Source: Ardenticatenaceae bacterium (GTDB lineage Bacteria; Chloroflexota; Anaerolineae; Promineifilales; Promineifilaceae). Taken from it: 64,000 bases of DNA. Of this stretch, positions 17,274-26,337 are shown piece by piece (the stretch's first letter is position 1; every line of letters starts with the position of its first letter). Both the position numbers and the translations under genes were made by a program. The notes beneath the pieces were generated by a model. That model had not been told where the DNA came from, did no database searches, and worked only from the letters and a program-made list of their open reading frames with translations. The stretch spans positions 1-64,000 of the forward strand of contig JACKCB010000002.1 of NCBI GenBank assembly GCA_020634235.1, read 5' to 3'.

Positions 17274-17570
17274 CTAATTGGTGTGGGGCAGATGGATTTG
17301 CTCGTTGAGCTGGTCTAGGACGGCGTAGCGCTGCGCCACGTCGGGCGAGTCGTTGAGCACAGCCCCCTGCCAAACAACCCAGGCGTGGACCTCCAGCCCC
17401 CCCCCGGCCGGGGCCGGACCCCCAACTGCACTTCGGCCAGGGCAAAGGGCTGCGCTTGCTGCATCACCCCGGCCAGATCCCCGGCCGGGATGTCCCCACC
17501 CCGCCCTATCACCCAACCACAAAAAACGGGCAAACCCCCACAGGCGCAGCCCGGCCGGGGCTTCTTGCTA
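17274..17570 (-). pseudogene. decayed lasso leader peptidase (B2) fragment
   Basis: Clear copy of the intact B2 gene at 25906-26337: IPAGDLAGVMQQAQPFALA, EVQLGVRPRPGG and VHAWVVWQGAVLNDSPDV can all be read. Relative to the intact gene an 84-bp in-frame deletion between two CGGCC repeats removes the segment with catalytic Cys80, and a shift in a C-run near 17398-17407 breaks the frame. The N-terminal third is missing. It lies upstream of the C25 gene of cluster A in the same orientation, where a functional B1-B2 pair would be expected. Confidence 0.88.
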
Positions 17571-17839
17571 TCGCGAGCAGCAGGCCCCACCCTGCAACAA
17601 AGAACGCGCTGGACAATAATACCGGAATAGGCCATAGGTCAAACTGAGAACTGCCGATTTCACGCAGAACTCATTGCCGGGCGTGCGTGACGGGCATAGA
17701 ATAAGCGTACTGTACCAGTAACGCGCGCTCGAGAGCTGGGCTTGTCGAAGCCCGGTTCCACCGTCAACAGGCTCAGGCTGTACCTGTACAGTCACTTGTA
17801 CCATTCCGCTTACTTGTTTTGGTATTGGGAGGGATAATC
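17571..17839. other. intergenic region before C25 gene B
   Basis: Non-coding stretch with a CTTCGACAGGCTCAG-type repeat and several GTAC-rich short palindromes just upstream of the cluster B start. GGGAGGG precedes the start codon at 17840. No clear -35/-10 pair was identified. Confidence 0.5.
17738..17780. repeat. dispersed CTTCGACAGGCTCAG-type repeat
   Basis: A perfect 6-bp stem GGGCTT/AAGCCC around GTCG (17738-17753), followed by CAACAGGCTCAGGC. Same family as 7203-7249 and 62077-62107. Confidence 0.7.
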
Positions 17840-20800
17840 ATGCGCAAGACCCTATTTCTGCTCACCATCATCGCCCTCTTCTTCGTCGCCTCTGTTCATT
17901 TCAGCCTGGCCCAGGCCACCGGAGTCCCGGATTCAGCAGATCCCGCTACCTCCGACCCGGAGCCACTGAAACATCCCAAGCTGGCCTCAGCGCTGGTTGA
18001 ACTTGCCCAGCTTTACCAAAGCCAGGGTATAGCTGCTGTCACTGAATTCAATCAGTTGCACCCCTACCTCATTGCCAATGACCAGGTTCTCGTAGAAATA
18101 CGCTATGACCCGGCCCGCGAGGCAGATGTTGAAACCCTGGTCTCGTCCCGCGGCGGCACCATTCGCCACAATATCAGCCACACCTTCGTTGAGGCCTGGC
18201 TGCCCGTTGCCGAACTCTACCGCCTGGCCGATGATGACACCGTGTACCTCATCCGGCCGGCGCGCCTGGCCCAGCCGGCCGACACCGTTGGCTTCATTGA
18301 GGCCGGCGCCAGCACCACGCAGGGCGTCAGCCTCATGAACGCCGATGACTGGTACGCTCTGGGGCTGACCGGCGAGGGGATTACCATCGCCATCATCGAC
18401 AGGTTCAACAGCAGCGCTATTGCCGGCCTGCAGGCCAGCGGCGACTGGCCACCCGGCAGCCAGTTAACCACCGTCGACGTAGATGGGGGTGGTTTTGGCA
18501 ATGCCGGCAGCAGCCACGGCATGGCTACCATGGAAATCGCTTACGACATGGCCCCTGGAGCCACCTTCATTGCCTACGAAACCACTACCGTGGGAGACTG
18601 GTATAATGCCCTGGGTTTGGCTGACGCGGCCGGGGCCGATATCACCTCCGCTTCACTCTCTGCCCCGCTGGATGGCATTGGTGACGGTACAGCCCGGCCT
18701 GGCTCCATTGCCGCAGCGGCCGGCAGCGCTCGCAGCGGTGGTGTGTTGGCAGTTAATGCCGCCGGCATCTACCGCCAACAGCATTGGGGAGGCCTCTTCT
18801 CTCCGCTTTCAGGCGGCTATCACAACTGGGGTGCAGGTGATTACAACCCGTTCGGCCCTTCTGGCACCACCAGTTATTACTGCTTCCCCCCTGGCTACTA
18901 CCTCCTGATCACGCTGCATTGGAATGATTGGATAAATGTGAATCAAGACTACGACCTGTATCTCTATTATCTAACCAGCACACCAACACCAACATGGTCT
19001 CCGGTCGCATCGTCAACTTATCTTCAAAACGGCGGCGCAGGGCAAACACCCCAGGAAGCTATCGGCTATACTGTGCCCAACAGCAATACAAGTCCCGGGT
19101 GTTTAACCGACCACAAAAGCTACGCCATCCGCGTTCGAAGGTACTCAGGCACGACAAACAACAACCTGCAAGTTTACAATTTCTCCAGCGACATGCAGCG
19201 TACGGTAGAGGCGCGCAGCCTGGGCTTCCCGGCCGACTCGGCCAATGTGTACAGCCTGGGCGCCATCGGCGTCAGCAGCGGCACCCAGGAATATTTTAGC
19301 TCCGAAGGGCCAATACTCGCCCTGGGCGGCGGCATTCCTGGCAGCACCACCCACAACAAGCCCGATGCCGTCAGTTACAGCGGGGTCAACACCGTCTCCT
19401 ATCCCAGCGGCTTCAGCGGCACCTCAGCCAGTACACCACACGTCGCCGGGGCCGCCGCCTTACTCAAACAGTGTGATCCCACCCTGACCCCGGCCGGGTT
19501 GGACAGCGCCTTAGACACCCTGGCCGCCGCCAACGACCTGGGCAGTTCCGGGTATGACTTCGACTACGGCTTCGGCAACGTCATCCTCAACACCTGGACC
19601 ACCGTTGACCGCAGCGATACCCCCGCCTATGGCGAGGCCACCCACATACGCCCCAACTGCCCCAACGCCACCACGGAACCCGGCATCTATCTTGGCTCAA
19701 CGGTCACCCTCGACAGCGTAAGCCTGGGCCAGGGCGGCGATGACGCCTCGGACGATGGCGTGGTGGCCAATGACGACTGGGTCAATGGCGGCAGCGGTAC
19801 GGTGGACGTAACCGTTGGCGGCCAGGCAGGCTACCTGTGGGGTTGGGCCGATCTCAATTGCAACGGGTCGTTCGGCGACAGCGGCGAACAACTATTCAGC
19901 GCCTTGGCGGTTAACGAGGGGCTAAACGCCGGGCTTTCCTTTAGTGTCCCGGCGGCCTTCTACACCAACTGCGCCAACCAGGATATCCACGCCCGCTTCC
20001 GGGTGAGCGCTACCAGCGCCGGCACCCGGGCCGCCAGCAGCCCCACCGGCAGTGCCACAGGTGGCGAGGTAGAGGATTACGCCTGGCCAATTTCCACCTT
20101 GCCGGTTACCCTGGCCTCTTTCGAGTCACAAGTGTCTGGGCACCAGGTGACCTTCAACTGGAGCACCACCACCGAACTGGGCAACGTCGGCTTTTATCTC
20201 TATGAAGAAACCCCGGCCGGGCGCCAACAACTCAACGAACGGCTTATCCTGTCCCCTGTCCTCAACAGCACAGTGCCGCAGCAGTACACGTTCACCGCCG
20301 CCACCGGCACAGGCAAGGTATTCTACCTGGAGGACATCGACATTCGCGGTCACGTCCACTTGCACGGCCCCTTTGAGCTTGGTCAACGCTATGGTGAAGC
20401 CATCACCCCGCAGCCCATCGACTGGCCAGCCATCCAGGCAGAACAAGACGCCCTGGCCGCCCCGCGGCAGGCAGCCGCCCGCAACGCCGCCCGGCAGGCC
20501 CTCACCCCCACCCTGCGCCCCGGGACCAACGGCAGCATCCACGTCCTGGTCAGCCAGGATGGCCCATACCGCATCACCTATGCCGACCTGGTCGCCCTGG
20601 GGGTAGACCCGGCCGGGCAGCCCACCAGCTACATCGCCCTCACCAACCAGGGCCAACCCGTCCCCCTCACCATCCTCGGCGGCAGCCTCATCGGCCCCAA
20701 CACCATCATCGAATTCATCGGCCACGGGCTAGACACCCTCTACAGCCACACCAACGTCTACACCCTCCAGGCCAGCCGCGCCGACGCCCGGCGCATCCCC

Positions 20801-22582
20801 CGCGACACCGGCCCCGTGCCCGGCACCGCCCCCGCCCCCTTCTACCTGGCCACCACCACCGTCGAACACCAGACGACCTACAACTACCTCTCCCCCAGCG
20901 GCGACCCCTGGTACGACACCCGCATGATGGCCTACGGCGGCCCCTTCGCCCGCAGCTTCCCCCTGACCGTCGACCATATCGCCCCCGGCGGCCCGCCCCC
21001 CACCCTGCACCTGGCCGTCTGGGGCCAGACCGACTGGCCGGCCGCCGGCGATGACCATCGCCTCCAGGTCAGCCTCAACGGCACCCCCCTGGCCGACCTC
21101 ACCTTTGACGGCCTCGTCAACGTCCCCCTCGACCTCCCCCTCCCGGCCGGGCTGCTGCAAGAAGGCAGCAACACCCTCACCCTCACCGTCCCCCGGCCGG
21201 TCGACCCCGCCATCCGCTGGGACATCATCATGCTCGACAGCTACGGCGTCACCTACCCCCGCGCCTTTGTGGCCGTGGCCGGTGCCCTGACCTTCACCGC
21301 CGCCGGCGACAGCTTCGAGGTCAGCGGCCTGCCGGTCCGCAAAGGCACCATCTACCGCCTCACCGACGCCGGCCCACAGCGCCTGGTGCGGACGATTACC
21401 ACCAACAACGGCGACGGCACCTTCCGCGTCAAGTTCCGCGGTACGCCAGAGCCGGCCACCTACTACGTCTTCACCGCCGACGCCATCCCCGCCCCAGCCC
21501 TGGCCGCCGCCCCACCCCACACCGACATCACCTCCGGCAGCGCCGACTACCTCATGATTGCCCACCCCAGCTTCATCGACGGCCTGGCCCCCCTGGTCCA
21601 GTACCACCAAAGCCGTGGCCTGGTCGTCAAGGTGGTCAACGTCGAAGATGTCTACGCCCAGTTCAGCCACGGCCTCTTCGACCCGCAGGCCATCCGCGAC
21701 TACGTCGCCCACGCCGTGCAGCAGATGGGCGTGCAGTACGTCCTGCTGGTCGGCGGCGATACCTACGACTACTTCAACTACCTCGGCTTAGGCTCCATCA
21801 GCTTCATCCCCTCCCTCTACGCCCCCACCGAACCCTACGTCAGCTTCGCCCCGCTGGACCCGCTCTTCGCCGACGTCGATGGTGACCACGTGCCCGATGT
21901 GCCCCTGGGCCGCTTCCCGGTGCGCACCAATGCCGAGCTGGCCACCCTTGTGGCCAAAACAGTGGCCTACGCCACGAAGGATTACGGCCAATCACTGCTC
22001 ATCGCCGCTGACCGAGCCGATGGCAGCATCTCGTTCAGCAGTGCCAGTGAGGCGTTCATCAGCCAACTGCCCAACGGCTGGAGCGTTACCCGGGCCTACA
22101 TCGATGACCTGGGCGTCCCTGCTGCCCGCACCACGCTGCTAGACAGCCTGAATGCCGGCGTGGCTCTAACCAGCTTCATGGGCCATTCCGGGCCGTATAG
22201 CTGGACCTACTCCAATCCGGCTTTCTTCCTGGCCGCCGATGCCGCGGCTTTAACCAATACCGGCCGGCCAACCGTGGTCACCCAATGGGGCTGCTGGAAT
22301 ACTTACCACGTCGACCCCTACTACAACACGCTGGCCCACGAATTCATGCTGCACAACAGTGGTGGGGCAGTGGCCGTGCTGGGGGCCACGACTATCACGC
22401 AATCTTTCTCTGAGGAAGCGCTGGGGCTGCGCGTCATGCCGCGCATTGTGGCCCCTGGCATGACCTTGGGGCGCGGTATCCAGGAAGCCAAGGCCGACCT
22501 GGCCCTGACCCATGGCCAACTGCTTGATGTGCTGCTAGGCTGGACCCTCCTCGGCGACCCCGCCCTGGTGGTGCAGCCCTAA
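17840..22582 (+). CDS. giant secreted dual protease: subtilase (S8) plus gingipain-like (C25), lasso cluster B
   Basis: Secreted protein of 1580 aa. A signal peptide (MRKTLFLLTI... to LAQA) starts at the ATG with GGGAGGG 6 nt upstream. Residues ~170-570 form a subtilisin-like domain with Asp187 (IIDRF), His226 (SSHGMAT), likely oxyanion Asn306 and Ser529 (GTSASTPHVAG); an inserted beta-domain lies at ~310-450. A GEVED-type domain follows near 620-760, then the module shared with protein A. The C-terminal C25 domain has His1449 (MGHSG) and Cys1485 (WGCWNTYH). Both protease centres look intact. The gene lies 89 nt upstream of cyclase B and is divergent from its cluster A counterpart. Confidence 0.9.
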   Translation: MRKTLFLLTIIALFFVASVHFSLAQATGVPDSADPATSDPEPLKHPKLASALVELAQLYQSQGIAAVTEFNQLHPYLIANDQVLVEIRYDPAREADVETLVSSRGGTIRHNISHTFVEAWLPVAELYRLADDDTVYLIRPARLAQPADTVGFIEAGASTTQGVSLMNADDWYALGLTGEGITIAIIDRFNSSAIAGLQASGDWPPGSQLTTVDVDGGGFGNAGSSHGMATMEIAYDMAPGATFIAYETTTVGDWYNALGLADAAGADITSASLSAPLDGIGDGTARPGSIAAAAGSARSGGVLAVNAAGIYRQQHWGGLFSPLSGGYHNWGAGDYNPFGPSGTTSYYCFPPGYYLLITLHWNDWINVNQDYDLYLYYLTSTPTPTWSPVASSTYLQNGGAGQTPQEAIGYTVPNSNTSPGCLTDHKSYAIRVRRYSGTTNNNLQVYNFSSDMQRTVEARSLGFPADSANVYSLGAIGVSSGTQEYFSSEGPILALGGGIPGSTTHNKPDAVSYSGVNTVSYPSGFSGTSASTPHVAGAAALLKQCDPTLTPAGLDSALDTLAAANDLGSSGYDFDYGFGNVILNTWTTVDRSDTPAYGEATHIRPNCPNATTEPGIYLGSTVTLDSVSLGQGGDDASDDGVVANDDWVNGGSGTVDVTVGGQAGYLWGWADLNCNGSFGDSGEQLFSALAVNEGLNAGLSFSVPAAFYTNCANQDIHARFRVSATSAGTRAASSPTGSATGGEVEDYAWPISTLPVTLASFESQVSGHQVTFNWSTTTELGNVGFYLYEETPAGRQQLNERLILSPVLNSTVPQQYTFTAATGTGKVFYLEDIDIRGHVHLHGPFELGQRYGEAITPQPIDWPAIQAEQDALAAPRQAAARNAARQALTPTLRPGTNGSIHVLVSQDGPYRITYADLVALGVDPAGQPTSYIALTNQGQPVPLTILGGSLIGPNTIIEFIGHGLDTLYSHTNVYTLQASRADARRIPRDTGPVPGTAPAPFYLATTTVEHQTTYNYLSPSGDPWYDTRMMAYGGPFARSFPLTVDHIAPGGPPPTLHLAVWGQTDWPAAGDDHRLQVSLNGTPLADLTFDGLVNVPLDLPLPAGLLQEGSNTLTLTVPRPVDPAIRWDIIMLDSYGVTYPRAFVAVAGALTFTAAGDSFEVSGLPVRKGTIYRLTDAGPQRLVRTITTNNGDGTFRVKFRGTPEPATYYVFTADAIPAPALAAAPPHTDITSGSADYLMIAHPSFIDGLAPLVQYHQSRGLVVKVVNVEDVYAQFSHGLFDPQAIRDYVAHAVQQMGVQYVLLVGGDTYDYFNYLGLGSISFIPSLYAPTEPYVSFAPLDPLFADVDGDHVPDVPLGRFPVRTNAELATLVAKTVAYATKDYGQSLLIAADRADGSISFSSASEAFISQLPNGWSVTRAYIDDLGVPAARTTLLDSLNAGVALTSFMGHSGPYSWTYSNPAFFLAADAAALTNTGRPTVVTQWGCWNTYHVDPYYNTLAHEFMLHNSGGAVAVLGATTITQSFSEEALGLRVMPRIVAPGMTLGRGIQEAKADLALTHGQLLDVLLGWTLLGDPALVVQP

Positions 22583-22597
22583 AGTGGCGCTCCTCGC

Positions 22598-22658
22598 AAG
22601 ATTGGGCCAATTCGCCCTGATGGCGGATACTGAAGTCAAGGTGAATTGGTCCAATCTT
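22598..22658. repeat. palindromic repeat between C25 gene and cyclase B
   Basis: Arms beginning AAGATTGGGCCAATTC and ending GAATTGGTCCAATCTT are inverted with two mismatches around a ~23-nt centre. The AAGATTGGNCCAAT core is shared with the palindrome at 63585-63619. It fills most of the 89-nt gap and could attenuate or stabilise the transcript. Confidence 0.8.
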
Positions 22659-22671
22659 TGAGCAACCGCGT

Positions 22672-24549
22672 ATGAGTGCAATTGTCGCCATCTTTCAGCG
22701 CCACGGACAACCCGTAACCACCGCCGCAATGGACGCCCTGTTGGCCGCCGCGCCCCACCGGGCGGTTGACGGGCAGGACACCTGGTACCAAGGCCCCGTT
22801 GCCCTGGCCCACCAGCATTTCGATCTGACTCCTGAGGGCCACGCCGCACCGCAGCCGGTCCGCAACCCGGCCGGGACCCTCACCCTCACCGCCGATGTCC
22901 GCCTGGACAATCGGGCCGAGCTTATACGCACCCTGGGCCTGGACCCGGCCGGGCAGCCCAGCGACGCCGCCCTGATCCTGGCCGCCTACACCCGCTGGGG
23001 CACCGCCTGCGTCACCCACCTCCTGGGTGACTTCGCCTTCGCCCTGTGGGACGACTCCCAACAGCACCTCTTCATCGCCCGCGACCCGTTGGGCTGCGCC
23101 GACCTGGCCTGCTATCTGGATGAGCAGTTGTGCGTCATCGCCTCCGAAGTCAACCAGGTCATCGCCCACCCCGCCATCCCCCGCCGGCTAAATGACCTCA
23201 AAATCGCCATGATCCTGGTCAGTTGGTGGCACGACCACGAACAGACGGTCTTTGAAAACGTCTACTATGTCCCCCCGGCCCATGCCCTGGTCATCACCGC
23301 CGGGTCCGTTCGCCGCTGGCGCTATTGGGACATCGACCCCGGCCGGCGCTTGCGCTACAAAAACGACGACGAGTACGCCGATCACCTGCGCGAGCTAATT
23401 ACCAGCGCCGTGCGTGACCGGCTGCGCGTCACCGGGCGCGTGGGCATCTCCATGAGCGGCGGCATCGACTCGCTTACCATGGCCATTTTGGCCACCGAAC
23501 AGTTGCCCCCCGGCCGGGTAGACACCTTCACCTACGTCTTCGACCAATTCCCCGAATGTGACGAGCGGGCCTACATCCGGCCGGTGGTAGACCAGTACAA
23601 CCTCAACGCCCACTTCCTCCTCAGCGACCACCGCTGGACCCTGTCCGATTTTGCCACCTGGCCCGTGTCGCCCGATTTCCCCGTCGCCGATGCTTTTGTA
23701 CGCCTGCCGCTGGCCGTGGCCGACGCCGCCAGGGCCAACAACTGCCAACTGCTGCTAAACGGCCACTACGCCGACATCCTCCTGGCCGGCGGGCGCGGCT
23801 GGCCGGCCGATCTGCTGCGCCGTGGCCACTGGGGCACCCTGACCCGCCGCTTGTGGCAGCAGCGCGCCCACCTCCACTGGCGCCACGACGTGCTGGACTG
23901 GGGACTGCAAGCCGCCCTGCCCCCGGCCGTGCTGCGCTTGCGCCGCCTGCGCCAGGGCCGCCCCCTGCGCCACCTCTATACCGCCCACCTGGCCCCCGAC
24001 CTGCCCCAGCGCACCCGCCTGGGCGATTACCTGGACACCGGCGCCGGGCGGCCAGCGTTCGACTCGCTGGCCCGCCTGCGCCAATACAACCATCTGCTGC
24101 TGGCGGCAACTGCACAAGGCCGGGCCGTCGCCCGCCAGCGCTACCATGCTTACGGTCTGGCATACGCCGACCCCTTCCTGGACCGGCGACTGGTAGAATT
24201 TGCTGTGGCTGTCCCCCTGGAACAGCTAATGCGCCCCCCCCACACCAAATATGTCCTGCGCCGGGCCATGACCGGGCACATGCCCGATCACGTTGTCTGG
24301 CGGCGGGACAAAACGACATTTCGCCGGCTGATTCAAGTGGGGCTTCTGGACAAGGAGCGTGACAAGGTGCGGCAGTTGCTAACCCACCCCCGCATAGTCG
24401 AGATGGGGTACGTTTCCGCCGCATGGTTACAACAAGAACTCATGAACGGGTCGTCGTGGCATGGAGACGGCTACCAGTTCTGGTTATGCCTGGCCCTGGA
24501 GATATGGCTGCGCCACCGCGCCCATTGCGCCGGGCCGGCCTTTGGCTAA
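22672..24549 (+). CDS. lasso peptide isopeptide-bond-forming cyclase B (asparagine-synthetase-like)
   Basis: Second lasso cyclase, 625 aa. The N-terminus MSAIVAIF lacks the glutaminase Cys, and the glutaminase-like fold is otherwise kept. The PP-loop SGGIDS is at residues 262-267. It shares with cyclase A the RAVDGQ, LTPE-like, WRYWDIDP, FTYVFD and LLNGH motifs, so the two are paralogues. It is followed after 49 nt by precursor B, its likely substrate, whose core starts with Ser rather than Gly. No good Shine-Dalgarno sequence is seen at the ATG. Confidence 0.92.
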   Translation: MSAIVAIFQRHGQPVTTAAMDALLAAAPHRAVDGQDTWYQGPVALAHQHFDLTPEGHAAPQPVRNPAGTLTLTADVRLDNRAELIRTLGLDPAGQPSDAALILAAYTRWGTACVTHLLGDFAFALWDDSQQHLFIARDPLGCADLACYLDEQLCVIASEVNQVIAHPAIPRRLNDLKIAMILVSWWHDHEQTVFENVYYVPPAHALVITAGSVRRWRYWDIDPGRRLRYKNDDEYADHLRELITSAVRDRLRVTGRVGISMSGGIDSLTMAILATEQLPPGRVDTFTYVFDQFPECDERAYIRPVVDQYNLNAHFLLSDHRWTLSDFATWPVSPDFPVADAFVRLPLAVADAARANNCQLLLNGHYADILLAGGRGWPADLLRRGHWGTLTRRLWQQRAHLHWRHDVLDWGLQAALPPAVLRLRRLRQGRPLRHLYTAHLAPDLPQRTRLGDYLDTGAGRPAFDSLARLRQYNHLLLAATAQGRAVARQRYHAYGLAYADPFLDRRLVEFAVAVPLEQLMRPPHTKYVLRRAMTGHMPDHVVWRRDKTTFRRLIQVGLLDKERDKVRQLLTHPRIVEMGYVSAAWLQQELMNGSSWHGDGYQFWLCLALEIWLRHRAHCAGPAFG

Positions 24550-24558
24550 AATCGACCC

Positions 24559-24593
24559 TATACTCTGCGCGCCAACTGGCACAATTTTGGAGG
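24559..24593 (+). promoter_or_regulatory. possible -10 and ribosome-binding site for precursor B
   Basis: TATACT at 24559-24564 could be a -10 box without a clear -35. GGAGG at 24589-24593 sits 5 nt before the GTG start of precursor B. The ribosome-binding site is convincing; the promoter is weak. Confidence 0.4.
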
Positions 24594-24598
24594 ACAAT

Positions 24599-24784
24599 GT
24601 GACCAACCCGCCAACGGATAAAGAAAACAGTGCCCCCCCAGGGCATGAAACCACGGCCGCTCCCCCAACCCCCAGGCCGTACAGCCGCCCCATCCTGACG
24701 CGCTTTGGCGACGTGCGTGACCTGACCATGAGCACCTCGCCAGGCACGGGAGAGAGTAGCTATCCAACCAATTATCGTTGGTAG
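24599..24784 (+). CDS. lasso peptide precursor B (GTG start)
   Basis: Precursor of 61 aa starting at GTG with GGAGG 5 nt upstream (the overlapping ATG at 24597 is followed at once by TGA). The Pro/Thr-rich leader contains YSRPILTRFGDVRDLT at residues 28-43, matching YxxPxLxxxGxxxxLT. The predicted core is STSPGTGESSYPTNYRW (45-61), with Ser1 and Glu8 set for an 8-residue ring and an aromatic C-terminus. It shares the ring pattern xxxPGxGES with precursor A but has a different tail. Ser at core position 1 is rarer than Gly. Assignment rests on the leader motif and the adjacent cyclase. Confidence 0.9.
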   Translation: MTNPPTDKENSAPPGHETTAAPPTPRPYSRPILTRFGDVRDLTMSTSPGTGESSYPTNYRW

Positions 24785-24875
24785 CAAGGCCCTGATACGT
24801 AAGATGTACAGCGTGCCGGACTCACGCTCACCGGGTGTAATAAATAATGGGCGAGCATGATTCAAAAACAGCCTT

Positions 24876-25845
24876 CTCATCTTTACAATTCATGGCCTTC
24901 TGGCGCTGACCCGCGCGAGGGCGCTTCGCGCCCCGCGCGGGATAGAAGCAAGGGTTTTTTCAATTTGCGGTCTCGCGCCGGGCAACGCGTGCCGCGACCA
25001 ACTGAAGCCTACCTACGCTGCCTTACGTCAGGCTAACGCTTAGATGGCGATTATGTCATGTACGTAGCCGAAATGATCTGTACGTGGCCGTGACTCTTGG
25101 TGATCCTGGAGTGTTCGCGCAACCTCGGCTGGAGGGCACGCTCCAACGGCATCACGTCCAGTGATGAGCTAGCCGCTGCGGCGCCCGGTCTGGGAGGTCT
25201 GGTAGTCGTTGCCCCGGCAACGGCATGGTTTGAGGCGGCGATCCACGCGCCAGCTCAACGATCACGGCGAACGGATCAATCGCCCGATTCAGACTGTGGA
25301 CAACCGATATGTGACAGGTACGGGGCGTTCTGGCAGCCGCCACGGGCCGGGCCGGCTGTTACGCCATTGAAGCTGGCGGATGGGGCGCGGCGGCGGTTGC
25401 CGCCAATGCTTCGGACAGATAACCTCTAAGGGGTCAACCCATGTCACCTGGTACGCGCTGATGTGTGGTCAGGATCACGGCAACGAACCACTTAGCGAGA
25501 TGTTTCACCACGACCACGCCAACGCTGCACAACCGCACCGACCATCCGCCGGGTGCGTATCCTGGCCCCTGGCGGCCACCAGATATCGTCGCTGAATGTC
25601 CGGCCATTCAACGTGGCAGGCAGGTACAACTTTGCGCCGCTTTGATTAGGACGGGGACGCTGAATTGCCGCGTCACCTGGGCGGTCAGTGGCGCCATAGC
25701 CGCCGGTGTGCGACATGACTACAGGGGCGACGGTCATTGCCCACCGGCGCATCGGGGAGAGCCACCGACATTCCTGCCGGTCCCCAGGGCGCTCACGACG
25801 CTCCTGCGTTTGGTCAGCAATAAGCGGTAAATTTGTAAAGATGAG
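24876..25845. mobile_element. candidate degenerate mobile segment with 13-bp terminal inverted repeats
   Basis: CTCATCTTTACAA at 24876-24888 is matched in perfect inverse by 25833-25845, enclosing 970 bp without an intact gene. No target duplication is obvious and no transposase was recognised, so it could be a decayed insertion sequence or a chance pair. It separates the precursor from the B1/B2 genes. Confidence 0.4.
24910..24941. repeat. strong GC hairpin
   Basis: Stem of CCCGCGCG (24910-24917) with CGCGCGGG (24934-24941), a one-base bulge, then GGGCGC with GCGCCC and a TTC loop. It lies 125 nt after precursor B and may terminate or protect its transcript. T-run follow-up is weak. Confidence 0.7.
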
Positions 25846-25905
25846 TTTGTTAAAAATGAACCAGGCCAGTGGGCGCTACGGATCAACGGTTCCCGTGATT
25901 AGCCG

Positions 25906-26337
25906 TTAGCGTGCCATCGGCAAACTCAGGGGCGTGTAGCGCTGGGCCACGTCGGGCGAGTCGTTGAGCACAGCCCCCTGCCAAACAACCCAGGCGTGGG
26001 CCTCTAGCCCCCCCGGCCGGGGCCGGACCCCCAACTGCACTTCGGCCGCCACCCCCTGGCGGCGCAGGAACCAGCACAGCGCCAGCGAACGGCTCAGGCA
26101 AGTGGTGGGCCAGGGCACGGCGGCCGCGGCCAGGGCAAAGGGCTGCGCTTGCTGCATCACCCCGGCCAGATCCCCGGCCGGGTTTCCCCCACCCCGCCCC
26201 ATCACCCAACCATAAAAACGGGTAAACCCCCACAGGCGCAGCCCGGCCGGGGCCAATGCCAACAAACAACCGGCGCGCACCATCTCCCACCGCACTGCCG
26301 GCGGCAGCGCCAGAAACTTACGCCCCCGCCGCCACAT
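25906..26337 (-). CDS. lasso leader peptidase B2 (transglutaminase-like cysteine protease)
   Basis: Predicted lasso B2 protein of 143 aa that removes the leader from the precursor. The N-terminal RKFLALPPAVRW matches the family start. The Cys-His-Asp triad is visible as C80 (TTCLSRSLAL), H114 (EAHAWVVW) and D126 (LNDSPDV). The gene overlaps the end of B1 by 20 nt. It is on the opposite strand to cluster B but is the only intact B2 in the window; the cluster A copy is a pseudogene. The start is uncertain: ATGATG at 26340/26337 is preferred, longer in-frame starts exist. Confidence 0.9.
   Translation of the reverse strand: MWRRGRKFLALPPAVRWEMVRAGCLLALAPAGLRLWGFTRFYGWVMGRGGGNPAGDLAGVMQQAQPFALAAAAVPWPTTCLSRSLALCWFLRRQGVAAEVQLGVRPRPGGLEAHAWVVWQGAVLNDSPDVAQRYTPLSLPMAR

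Larger units (their letters stand above)
24785..25905. other. gene-poor 1.1 kb between precursor B and B2
   Basis: No open frame here has family-like sequence; the longest (25097-25429) is unrecognised. The stretch holds a near-perfect two-part hairpin and a candidate inverted-repeat-bounded segment described separately. Its composition is less C-rich on the plus strand than the neighbouring genes, suggesting a different origin. Confidence 0.6.

Noticed and set aside
20729..21712. 327-codon minus-strand frame opposite C25 protein B
   Set aside because: Gly/Val/Glu-rich shadow with no start signals; lies opposite the conserved module shared with protein A.
24461..24784. longer ATG-started reading of lasso precursor B
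   Set aside because: It would overlap the cyclase gene by 89 nt; the GTG at 24599 has a proper ribosome-binding site.
24910..24941. possible integron attC site
   Set aside because: The hairpin is perfect and GC-only, without the unpaired extrahelical bases or GTTRRRY/RYYYAAC boxes of attC sites, and there is no integrase.
25097..25429. 110-codon frame in the gene-poor region
   Set aside because: No ribosome-binding site or recognisable motif; codon use unlike the neighbours. Kept only as part of the unexplained segment.
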